Shown here: positions 1 to 6,675 of the stretch, piece after piece | How the letters are laid out: each line of letters opens with the position of its first letter | Position numbering within the stretch: the first letter of the stretch is position 1 | Assembly: GCA_964354345.1 (NCBI GenBank) | Contig: CAYGZL010000061.1 | Span: 1-6,856, forward strand | DNA: 6,856 nt | From: CAYGZL01 sp964354345 | Lineage (GTDB): Bacteria > Chloroflexota > Anaerolineae > Anaerolineales > UBA4823 | Direction of reading: 5' to 3' | The notes under the pieces: generated by a model | What the model was told of the DNA's origin: nothing | The model's database searches: none | The model's input: the letters and a program-made list of their open reading frames with translations, nothing else | Translations under genes and position numbers: made by a program

Positions 1-1746
1 CAGACCGCCCTCATCGGGCTCTTCCCCACGGCTGAGACGCCTGAGCAGGAGATCACCGAATCTGTACTTACACTGGATATCCTGGGCAGTTGCCGTAAAA
101 GTCCATACCCAAAACGAGATTTGCAGGCTATTGGATTGGCACTGAGCGCCTTGCGCCGGTTAATGACCGCGGCTGAGACGGCTCCAGGAGCTGAGGCGAT
201 CCCTTGGGCAACTTACCGGGATGAGCTCATCGGCTTACTCCAGGTGATCCAGATCCCGCCGGATCCATTTCAGGCTGCGGTGCGCTTCGGCAGGCTCGAG
301 GAAGGGCGCGCCCGGGAAGTGGATCACCTGTTCGTACTGGGGCTTTCGGAAGGTGAATTCCCCACGCCGCCACCAGCAGATGTTCTCTACGCTCCCCTTG
401 AACGAGAAACGCACCCTTTACCGCTCATCCGCTACACGCCGGCCGACGATGCTTCGCTGTGGTGGCAGGCGCTCGGCAACGTTCGCCAGCGGCTGACCCT
501 GCTGCGACCGTATATCGACGAGAATGGTGCCCCCTGGCAGCCGTCACCTTACTGGGAGGCCGTCCGCGACAGATTCAGCCAACTGGAGGTCGAAACCATC
601 CCGATCGCCGGTCATCCCTCTCCTGAGAATGCTGCCAGCGCCAATGAATTGCTCGTCGCGTTAGCCCAATCCGGCGTACAGGAGCTCCCGGATGCGGTGA
701 ATGATCTTTGGGCTTATGCCTGCCAGGCCAATCGCGTGATGCAGCAGCGTCAAAGCTACCTTCCCCCGGGCGAATATGAGGGAATCCTGCAGACTCCTGC
801 CTTGCGTGAAGAGTTAGCCAGCCGCTTTGATGCCGCGCATGTTTGGAGCGCTTCCCGCCTGAACCAGTACGCCAATTGTCCGTATGGTTTCTTTGTCGAA
901 CAGATCCTGAGGTTAACCGCCTACGCCGATCCAGAAGAAGGCTTCGACGCCCTGCAGCGGGGCAGCCTCCTGCACGCAATCCTGGAGCGTTTATACCGGC
1001 GCTTGATATTTCTTGGGCTGGCGCTGACCACTCCGAACCTGGCAGAGATCCTTAAATGCCTGGAGGCAAGCTGCGCCGCGCTGTTCTCGAAAGCTCCGCA
1101 GCGCTACGGGTTTCGCCCGAGTGCATTGTGGACCTATGAGCAAGAGGAGCTGCGCCGGATGCTGCGTGTCCTGGTGACCTGGGAATGCTCGCAAAACGGA
1201 GAGTGCGCTATTTTTTCGCCCTATCTGCTGGAAGCTGGCTTTGGGTTTTCCGTAAATGGTATTCCACCCTTAGAAATCAACGCCGGCGGCACCACATTTC
1301 GGCTTCACGGGTTAATCGACCGCGTGGACCGCGACGTTGCTGGAAATCTGCGCGTGCTGGATTATAAGAGCGGGGGCACAAAATATAGCCGCGAGGATCT
1401 AAAAAATGGCCTTGCCTTACAAACAGTCCTATATGCTTTGGCGGCGGAGCATTTCTGGGTAGAGGCAGGCGTCCGCGTCGCCGAGAGCCATTATTGGCAT
1501 ATTCCGACGCGCGAGGCAAGCGGCAGCCTCCGTTTTGAAGGAAGGGTTCGTGAGGACGGGCTGGCTGAAAGCGCCATTCGACGGGCAGCCTTGAGTGTAG
1601 AACGGATCCGGGATGGGGTGTTTCCCAGTGCTCCTGGAAAGCCTGCTGCAGGTGGGTCGCTGTGCCGCTCGACCTGCGCATTTGCCCCGCTCTGCCGGGT
1701 GACGCGGCAAAGTATCCGCAAGGCGCAGCAAGGGGGATTTGCATGA
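1..1746 (+). CDS. addB: AddB-like helicase/exonuclease subunit, PD-(D/E)XK nuclease, C-terminal part (5' truncated)
   Basis: The frame is open from base 1, so the true start lies outside the window; 581 residues are present (numbered here from base 1). Residues about 95-120 carry the 'VDHLFVLGLSEGEFP' segment typical of the last helicase-like part of AddB proteins. The nuclease domain follows: GSLLH (321-325, RecB-family GxxxH), LIDRVD (Asp440), LDYKSG (Asp454-x-Lys456) and Q474-x3-Y478, which together form a complete PD-(D/E)XK active site. Four cysteines bracket it: C293 in 'YANCPYGFF' and C555, C559, C565 near the end. This is the arrangement that holds the 4Fe-4S staple in Bacillus subtilis AddB. 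By family knowledge, AddB pairs with AddA in the cytoplasm, cuts one strand of a double-strand break and takes part in Chi recognition. The gene overlaps the next by ATGA, so the subunits are co-translated. The N-terminal helicase-like domain, and whether it has a Walker A motif, cannot be seen. RexB or a generic PD-(D/E)XK family name are alternative labels. Confidence 0.88.
   Translation, partial: QTALIGLFPTAETPEQEITESVLTLDILGSCRKSPYPKRDLQAIGLALSALRRLMTAAETAPGAEAIPWATYRDELIGLLQVIQIPPDPFQAAVRFGRLEEGRAREVDHLFVLGLSEGEFPTPPPADVLYAPLERETHPLPLIRYTPADDASLWWQALGNVRQRLTLLRPYIDENGAPWQPSPYWEAVRDRFSQLEVETIPIAGHPSPENAASANELLVALAQSGVQELPDAVNDLWAYACQANRVMQQRQSYLPPGEYEGILQTPALREELASRFDAAHVWSASRLNQYANCPYGFFVEQILRLTAYADPEEGFDALQRGSLLHAILERLYRRLIFLGLALTTPNLAEILKCLEASCAALFSKAPQRYGFRPSALWTYEQEELRRMLRVLVTWECSQNGECAIFSPYLLEAGFGFSVNGIPPLEINAGGTTFRLHGLIDRVDRDVAGNLRVLDYKSGGTKYSREDLKNGLALQTVLYALAAEHFWVEAGVRVAESHYWHIPTREASGSLRFEGRVREDGLAESAIRRAALSVERIRDGVFPSAPGKPAAGGSLCRSTCAFAPLCRVTRQSIRKAQQGGFA
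1730..1737 (+). promoter_or_regulatory. Ribosome binding site of the addA-like gene
   Basis: AAGGGGGA lies 5 bases before the ATG at 1743 and inside the last codons of the addB-like gene. It supports the ATG at 1743, whose protein begins MNPTPEQ with the helicase Q motif, over a GTG start further upstream at 1662 that would add 27 residues unlike the family. Confidence 0.75.
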
Positions 1747-4700
1747 ATCCCACACCCGAACAACGTACCGCGATTGAAACCCAGGATCGCGCCCTGATCG
1801 TGGAAGCTGGAGCTGGCACCGGTAAAACCTGGGTCCTGGTCCAACGGTTTATCTGCCTGCTGGAGACGCATCCGCACTGGCCTTTGGAGAGCATTGTCGC
1901 CATCACTTTCACCGAAAAAGCGGCGCGCGAGATGCGCACCCGCTTGCGCCAGGCGATCGAAGGCAAAGCCCGGGCGAATCCAACCGCCGCCAGTTGGCAA
2001 ACCCACCGTTTGAACCTGGACCGCTTGCAGGTCAGCACCGTCCACAGCCTGTGCGCCCGCATCCTGCGTGAAAACTCGATTGCTGCTGAAATCGACCCTC
2101 TTTTCCAGGTGCTGGATGAGCAGGAGGCCGGCTTTGTCAAAGAGCAGGCCATCGAGCAGACGATTACAGCTCTGGAGGCGGAAAGCCACCCGGCGTTGGA
2201 ACTGCTGGCTTCTTTAAGGATCATGGATCTCCGCGCCGAAATGGCGATCATGCTCGATCAGCGCGGTACGCTCTATCCCCTGTTTCTCCACCTGGATAAA
2301 CCCGAGGGATTATGCACGCGCTGGGAAGTCGAGTTGGCGGAGATGCGCCGGTCGCTCTGGACCGATCAGCTTCGCAGCAATCCGAATTTATCAACTGCCC
2401 TGAACGCCCTCCCCAATATTTCTATTTCTAATTCAGATGATCTGCTGGGGGAAAGTGTGCAGTTTGCCAGGCACGGGTGCCAGGCCATGGCGGATGGAGA
2501 TTTGGTAACCGCCGCCCATGATTGGTTGCGAATCACGCTGAAGGGCGGCAAGCAAGACAATTGGGGTGGGAAAGTAGCGCTCGCTGAATTAAAACGTGAA
2601 CTGGGCAGCTTGCGTGAAACAGCTCTCGCGCTTGAAAATGCTGGCGCGCTGCAAGAAGTTGGCGACCTGGACGAAACCGCGGCCCGGCATCTGCATCTGT
2701 GGCGCTCGCTTTGGGAACGGCTGGAACTTACCTACCACCGGTTAAAAGAATCCCAGCCCGCCCTCGATTTTGACGACCTGGAATTGCTCACTGAGCGATT
2801 GCTGTACCAGGCTCCGCGCCCGCCGCGCCTGCAAAGCTATCTGGATGGTATCCAGCATTTGATGGTGGACGAATTCCAGGACACCAACCTGGTTCAACAG
2901 CGTATTGTCTATGCCCTGGCGCCCATCGCTGAGCCAGGTAAACTTTTCGTGGTTGGCGATGCGAAGCAGAGCATCTACCGCTTTCGCCAGGCGCAGGTCA
3001 GCGTCTTCAGCCATACCTCGACCGAGATCCAGGCAGCTACAGGTTCCCCGCCTGTTCGATTAAGCGCCTCTTTTCGCACCCATCACAGCCTGGTGCAGGC
3101 CACAAACCACTTGTTTGACCGGCTCCTGCGCCCTTTGGGCGAGGCCTATGCCGACTTTGAAGCACCTCCCGGTCCCTTGCGCGCTCAGCGAGAGACGCCT
3201 CCACAATTGCAAACTGCGGTCGAGATGCTTATCCTTCCGTCAAAGGATATCCACGGCAATAAAATTAGCAGTGAAGAAGCCAGAATATGGGAAGCCCAGT
3301 GGATTGCCCGCAGGCTGCTCCAACTCAAGCTGGCGAAAACACATATTTGGGACAAAGGAAATAATATCTATCGCCCATTCGAGTTTCGGGACGCCGCAGT
3401 GCTTTTTAGAGCCACCACCCAGCTACCCCTTTACGAAGCGGAGTTCAAGAATGCCGGGCTGCCGTATCTCACGATCAGCGGCAGGGGTTACTATGACCGC
3501 CCGGAGGTCCAGGATCTGGTTGCCTTATTGGCCGCCCTGGCCAACCCGGTGGATGACTTAAACCTGGCCGCCAGCCTGCGATCGCCGTTATTTTCACTTA
3601 GCGACGAAACCTTGTATAGACTGCGCTGGCACACCCCGGATGGGGGGCTTGCACACGATCCGATCCACTTTCGGGAGGCCTTATCTCAACCCCCGAATAC
3701 CGACCAACCGGAGCTGGTTGCCAGGGCGTGCACGATCCTGGAAGGCTTTTGGAGGCTCTCCGGGCGGGTGGATGTCTGGGAGTTGCTTCGCCAGGCGCTC
3801 GATCACACCGGATACGAGGTCGCATTGGCGCTCAACGATGGCGAAAACGGGCGGCAGCGCGCCAATGTGATCAAGTTTCTTTCCCTGGCCCGCGAGCAAG
3901 GTGGAGTCAGCGTCTCCAATTTCCTTGGCCGCCTGCGCGAGCTGAAGGCCAGGGAAGCGCGCGAGGGAGAGGCGCTCGGGCGCGAACCGGAGAGCGGCGC
4001 GGTGCAGTTGATGTCGATCCATGCCTCCAAAGGGCTGGAGTTTCCCGTCGTGGTGATCGCCGACCTGGGAAGGCAGAAACGCAGCGGGTTTGGCTCTCCC
4101 TATTTACTGCATGACCCGGCTTTTGGCCTGGTGTGCAAGGTGCGTGATGAAACGGGCGACTGGCAAGAGCCTGCTGGATACAGTTGGGGCAAATGGCTTT
4201 ATCAACGGATGGAAGAAGCCGAGCGGAAGCGGTTGTTATATGTAGCCTGTACCCGCGCCGCCGACCTGCTCATCTTATCCGGGCAATTAGGCAGCGACAC
4301 GTGGCTCGCAGAAACCATGCAAGCCTGGGGGATCGAACCGGACGGCCTGGAAGATGAAGCTCATCCTGGTGATCAATTTACCATTCGAATTCAACGTCCA
4401 AAAGAACCTGTAGTGATTCAGCGCCTCAGTCCGGATACAGTCCGAAAAACATCCGCCATAAAAATTATCTCGCCCCTGGCTCAGCCCTTACCCCCGCTGT
4501 CACAACCGCAACTCATGGCTGTAACTCGCCTGGAGCAATTGCTCAGCCGGGACGACAACGACCTGCCTGAAGTCCGGCCTGCTCTTTGGGCCAGCCAACG
4601 ATCGGGTAAATCCTCGCGTGCGCCAGGTTATCTGATCGGGAATATTGTGCACCGGGCGCTGGCTGATTGGGATTGTCTGTCATATTCGGAGGCGGAGTTG

Positions 4701-5147
4701 TTCCGACTGTTGGAAACCTATGCCCGGCGTGAAGGTGTCCATCCGGATGCATTCACTCACGCTGTTCGAACGGCGCATTGGATGTTGATAAACCTGAAGC
4801 AGCATCGACTCTACGAGGCCATCCAAAACGCCGCGCTAAAATACCGCGAAATCTCGTTTACATTAAACTCACCGGTTGGGATGCTGCATGGGGTGATCGA
4901 TCTGCTTTACCAGGACCCGCTGGGCGGCTGGCATGTGCTCGATTGGAAAACCGAATGGTCTCCCCAAGAGGAAATTGAAGAGAACGCTCAACTGCATCTC
5001 GTACAGATGGCGGCTTATGCACAGGCAGCGCAATATCATCTCGGGATCCTGCCCGAGGTGGGCTTGTTCTTCTTATCACCCAGGGCGGTTGAATATAAAT
5101 TTCCACTCAAGTTGATTGCGAATGCGTGGGCGGAGATTTTTAAATAA
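1743..5147 (+). CDS. addA: AddA-like ATP-dependent helicase/nuclease subunit (UvrD/SF1A helicase + RecB-type nuclease)
   Basis: Complete, 1134 residues, close to usual AddA length. Helicase motifs appear in order: Q motif (TPEQ, 4-7); Walker A AGAGTGKT with Lys28; motif Ia 'ITFTEKAAREM'; DFDDL (342-346), a conserved stretch before motif II; Walker B DEFQD (376-380); motif III GDAKQSIYRFR (405-415); motif IV 'SASFRTHHSL'; motif V VQLMSIHASKGLEFP (754-768); motif VI RLLYVACTRA (830-839). A PD-(D/E)XK nuclease domain closes the protein: GNIVH (966-970), Asp1053 in 'HGVIDLLY', Asp1067-Trp-Lys1069 and Q1088-x3-Y1092. No catalytic residue appears to be lost. It is inferred to be the 3'-5' translocating motor that also cuts one strand of a DNA end, working with the AddB-like partner encoded just upstream to make 3' tails for RecA. 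Its ATG overlaps the upstream stop (ATGA). No hairpin terminator is seen after its TAA. A lone UvrD-nuclease fusion is possible, but gene order and the paired nuclease make AddA the best call. Confidence 0.92.
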   Translation: MNPTPEQRTAIETQDRALIVEAGAGTGKTWVLVQRFICLLETHPHWPLESIVAITFTEKAAREMRTRLRQAIEGKARANPTAASWQTHRLNLDRLQVSTVHSLCARILRENSIAAEIDPLFQVLDEQEAGFVKEQAIEQTITALEAESHPALELLASLRIMDLRAEMAIMLDQRGTLYPLFLHLDKPEGLCTRWEVELAEMRRSLWTDQLRSNPNLSTALNALPNISISNSDDLLGESVQFARHGCQAMADGDLVTAAHDWLRITLKGGKQDNWGGKVALAELKRELGSLRETALALENAGALQEVGDLDETAARHLHLWRSLWERLELTYHRLKESQPALDFDDLELLTERLLYQAPRPPRLQSYLDGIQHLMVDEFQDTNLVQQRIVYALAPIAEPGKLFVVGDAKQSIYRFRQAQVSVFSHTSTEIQAATGSPPVRLSASFRTHHSLVQATNHLFDRLLRPLGEAYADFEAPPGPLRAQRETPPQLQTAVEMLILPSKDIHGNKISSEEARIWEAQWIARRLLQLKLAKTHIWDKGNNIYRPFEFRDAAVLFRATTQLPLYEAEFKNAGLPYLTISGRGYYDRPEVQDLVALLAALANPVDDLNLAASLRSPLFSLSDETLYRLRWHTPDGGLAHDPIHFREALSQPPNTDQPELVARACTILEGFWRLSGRVDVWELLRQALDHTGYEVALALNDGENGRQRANVIKFLSLAREQGGVSVSNFLGRLRELKAREAREGEALGREPESGAVQLMSIHASKGLEFPVVVIADLGRQKRSGFGSPYLLHDPAFGLVCKVRDETGDWQEPAGYSWGKWLYQRMEEAERKRLLYVACTRAADLLILSGQLGSDTWLAETMQAWGIEPDGLEDEAHPGDQFTIRIQRPKEPVVIQRLSPDTVRKTSAIKIISPLAQPLPPLSQPQLMAVTRLEQLLSRDDNDLPEVRPALWASQRSGKSSRAPGYLIGNIVHRALADWDCLSYSEAELFRLLETYARREGVHPDAFTHAVRTAHWMLINLKQHRLYEAIQNAALKYREISFTLNSPVGMLHGVIDLLYQDPLGGWHVLDWKTEWSPQEEIEENAQLHLVQMAAYAQAAQYHLGILPEVGLFFLSPRAVEYKFPLKLIANAWAEIFK

Positions 5148-5175
5148 TATTCTTTATATTGTGCGACATAATATT
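5144..5175 (+). repeat. Direct repeat ATAATATT (two copies, 24 bases apart)
   Basis: ATAATATT occurs at 5144-5151 and again at 5168-5175. Each copy contains the palindrome AATATT. The first copy also takes part in a small inverted repeat, AATAT (5146-5150) / ATATT (5156-5160). The pair lies upstream of the proposed abiEi promoter, where operator half-sites could sit. In a spacer with about 70% AT such repeats can arise by chance, so a regulatory role is only a suggestion. Confidence 0.3.
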
Positions 5176-5188
5176 TCCCTAAAGTTTC

Positions 5189-5196
5189 ATTGCAAT
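5189..5196. promoter_or_regulatory. Perfect palindrome ATTGCAAT over the -35 element (possible operator)
   Basis: ATTGCAAT equals its own reverse complement and covers the proposed -35 hexamer TTGCAA (5190-5195). AbiEi antitoxins of the studied AbiE systems repress their own promoter by binding inverted repeats there. A palindrome at this place is compatible with that, but eight bases is short and the known operators are longer. Confidence 0.3.
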
Positions 5197-5218
5197 AACT
5201 TGCCATTTATGGTATCTT
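5190..5218 (+). promoter_or_regulatory. Putative promoter of the abiE-like operon, probably giving a leaderless transcript
   Basis: TTGCAA (5190-5195) matches the -35 consensus at 4 of 6 positions. After a 17-base spacer, TATCTT (5213-5218) matches the -10 consensus at 4 of 6, including the key T-A and last T. The -10 element lies 12 to 7 bases before the ATG at 5225, so transcription would begin at or next to the start codon. This agrees with the lack of a Shine-Dalgarno before that ATG. An overlapping alternative -10, TATGGT (5208-5213), has a poorer -35 partner. Confidence 0.42.
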
Positions 5219-5224
5219 ATCCGT

Positions 5225-5863
5225 ATGGATTTTGCCGAACTGTTAGAAATTATCGGAGAGCAGCCGCTATTTGAAACCGGGCTGCTTCTTTCGGGGGATA
5301 TCAATCCCGCCGATATTCGCCGCCAGCTCTCGCGCTGGAAAAAGGCCGGTAAAATCTACCAGCTCCGCCGTGGTCTCTATTGTCTGGCCCCCCCATTTCA
5401 AAAGGTAAATCCTCATCCTTTCCTGGTCGCCAACCACATCGTTCCGGCGTCGTATGTCAGCCTGCAATCGGCATTGGCGTATTATGGGATGATCCCCGAG
5501 CACGTAGCAGTGACAACAAGTGTCACGACCAACCGGCCGGAGCGTAGGGAGACGTCCCTGGGTATTTATGATTTTCGCCATATTCAAGTCGAGTTTTTTT
5601 ATGGCTATCAGCTCGTTGATCAAGGTGACAAACAGCCAACCTTCATCGCCACACCCGAAAAAGCCTTGTTGGATCTGGTATACCTGGAGCCGGGAGGGGA
5701 TGCGCTCGATTATCTGGTCGAGTTGCGGCTGGGTAACTTGAGCCGGCTGGACTGGCAGATTTTGGATCTCCTGACCAGACGGATTGAGAAACCCAAGCTC
5801 ACCCGCGCGGTCAGGGTGATCCGTAAGCTGGCTGGTGAAGAGGAGGAGTACGAGAGCTTATGA
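5225..5863 (+). CDS. AbiEi-like antitoxin / transcriptional repressor of a type IV toxin-antitoxin system
   Basis: Complete, 212 residues, normal for the short AbiEi-like antitoxins. The N-terminus (about 1-57) is a winged helix-turn-helix: the segment around 'DIRRQLSRWKKAGKI' (30-44) resembles a recognition helix and 'YQLRRGLYCL' (45-54) the wing. The remainder carries family hallmarks: 'YVSLQSALAYYG' (77-88) and TPEKALLDL (143-151). In studied AbiE systems this protein represses the operon and counters the toxin without stable contact with it; that role is inferred here. The start is fixed: an in-frame stop at 5180-5182 with no other start codon between makes ATG 5225 the first possible one, and the next Met is around residue 89. 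No Shine-Dalgarno precedes it, which fits leaderless expression. The C-terminus is acidic (EEEEYESL), and these codons also form the ribosome binding site of the next gene. The stop overlaps that gene's ATG. It has no signal peptide or membrane segment. A stand-alone AbiEi-type regulator is unlikely given the partner. Confidence 0.87.
   Translation: MDFAELLEIIGEQPLFETGLLLSGDINPADIRRQLSRWKKAGKIYQLRRGLYCLAPPFQKVNPHPFLVANHIVPASYVSLQSALAYYGMIPEHVAVTTSVTTNRPERRETSLGIYDFRHIQVEFFYGYQLVDQGDKQPTFIATPEKALLDLVYLEPGGDALDYLVELRLGNLSRLDWQILDLLTRRIEKPKLTRAVRVIRKLAGEEEEYESL
5841..5848 (+). promoter_or_regulatory. Shine-Dalgarno of the AbiEii-like toxin gene, inside the antitoxin gene
   Basis: AGGAGGAG is a near-perfect anti-16S match encoding part of the antitoxin's glutamate-rich tail. 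From AGGAGG to the ATG at 5860 is 13 bases, slightly long. Together with the ATGA stop/start overlap this suggests that ribosomes finishing the antitoxin reinitiate on the toxin, keeping antitoxin output at or above toxin output. Confidence 0.6.
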
Positions 5864-6675
5864 AAGCCTATATCGAGCAGCTCCTGAGAAATGTTACACA
5901 TCCAATTACCGGTCGCAATTGGGTCCGGGAGTACTTACAGGCGCGAATATTAGAGAGTCTGCAACGCTCGGGGGCGATGGTTCTTCTGGCATTTCATGGT
6001 GGTACCGCGCTGCGTTTCTTGTACGCCATTCCCCGCTATTCCGAAGACCTGGACTTCACTTTGGAAAGACCAGGAGCCAGCTACGATTTTCGAGCTTACC
6101 TGTGCGCCGTTCAGGATGAATTCATCAAAGAAGGATATGATGTCGGCGTCAAGGTAAACGATAAAAAGACAGTGAACGCTGCTTTTGTGAGATTCAACCA
6201 TCTTCTCTATGAATTAGGGCTATCTCCTCAGAGAAGCGAAGTCCTGGCAGTGAAAATCGAGGTCGATACTCATCCCCCCGCAGGGGCAAAATTAGAAACC
6301 ACACTGGTCAGGCGCCATGTCACCTTGCGATTGCAACACCATGACCGCGCCTCGCTGCTGGCGGGTATGCTGCATGCCATTTTCCAACGCCGCTATGTGA
6401 AGGGACGCGATCTCTATGACATGATGTGGTATCTCAGCGATCCAGGTTGGCCAAATCCCAACCTGACACTGCTACAGAATGCCTTACATCAGACAGCATG
6501 GGACGGTCTGCTTCCCGATGAAAACAACTGGCGAGAATTGTTGTGCCAACGATTACAAAAAATCGATTGGATGAAAAGCATCCGCGATGTAAAGCCATTC
6601 CTTGAGCGAGCCCATGAAGTCGATTTATTAACCCGCGAGAATTTTGCTAAATTATTGGGCTGTTCCGTTGCTTAA
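5860..6675 (+). CDS. AbiEii-like nucleotidyltransferase toxin (AbiEii/AbiGii family)
   Basis: Complete, 271 residues. The nucleotidyltransferase signature is clear: HGGTALRFLY (46-55) followed by RYSEDLDF (59-66), giving the GG[ST]...DxD motif with metal-binding Asp63 and Asp65. Next come VKIEVD (131-136), with Lys132, Glu134 and Asp136 as candidates for the further conserved polar positions, and KGRDLYDMMWY (181-191), with Lys181, Arg183, Asp184 and Asp187 matching the family's late K-x-RD-x-x-D motif. No active-site residue looks lost, so the toxin is probably functional. Known family members are cytoplasmic nucleotidyltransferases; AbiEii is GTP-binding and bacteriostatic, and the related mycobacterial MenT3 adds nucleotides to tRNA acceptor ends. 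The target here is unknown. The ATG overlaps the antitoxin stop (ATGA), so the two genes form one operon. Its TAA interlocks with the stop of a convergent gene, leaving no room for a terminator. A non-toxin DUF1814-type nucleotidyltransferase is less likely because of the AbiEi-like partner. Confidence 0.88.
   Translation: MKAYIEQLLRNVTHPITGRNWVREYLQARILESLQRSGAMVLLAFHGGTALRFLYAIPRYSEDLDFTLERPGASYDFRAYLCAVQDEFIKEGYDVGVKVNDKKTVNAAFVRFNHLLYELGLSPQRSEVLAVKIEVDTHPPAGAKLETTLVRRHVTLRLQHHDRASLLAGMLHAIFQRRYVKGRDLYDMMWYLSDPGWPNPNLTLLQNALHQTAWDGLLPDENNWRELLCQRLQKIDWMKSIRDVKPFLERAHEVDLLTRENFAKLLGCSVA

Larger units (their letters stand above)
5148..5224. promoter_or_regulatory. AT-rich intergenic region between the addA-like gene and the AbiE cassette
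   Basis: This 77-base spacer has 23 G/C bases (about 30%), far below the genes on either side. It contains no rho-independent terminator for the upstream gene and no clear Shine-Dalgarno for the downstream one. It holds the proposed promoter, the palindrome and the repeated ATAATATT described separately. It is the only non-coding stretch of note in the window and the natural place for autoregulation by the AbiEi-like protein. Confidence 0.65.

Noticed and set aside
1662..1742. Upstream GTG start for the addA-like protein (27 extra residues)
   Set aside because: The extra residues are just the addB C-terminus read in another frame. ATG 1743 has a good Shine-Dalgarno, an ATGA overlap and the family-typical N-terminus.
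121..1746. TTG at 121 as the true start of the addB-like protein
   Set aside because: The same frame is open back to base 1, and the family protein is about twice this length, so 121 is an internal Leu codon.
1277..2251. Long - strand open frame (324 codons) opposite the addB/addA junction
   Set aside because: It lies antisense to two strongly supported genes with intact motifs. Its translation is rich in Arg, Ser, Cys and Trp with no recognisable domain, as expected for the shadow of a GC-rich gene.
3728..4114. + strand 128-codon frame inside the addA-like gene
   Set aside because: It overlaps helicase motif V of the real frame. Its product is Arg/Gly/Ala-rich and low-complexity, so it is a frame shadow.
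5145..5160. Rho-independent terminator after the addA-like gene
   Set aside because: The only dyad here is AATAT/ATATT, which is all A-T and too weak to be a terminator stem.
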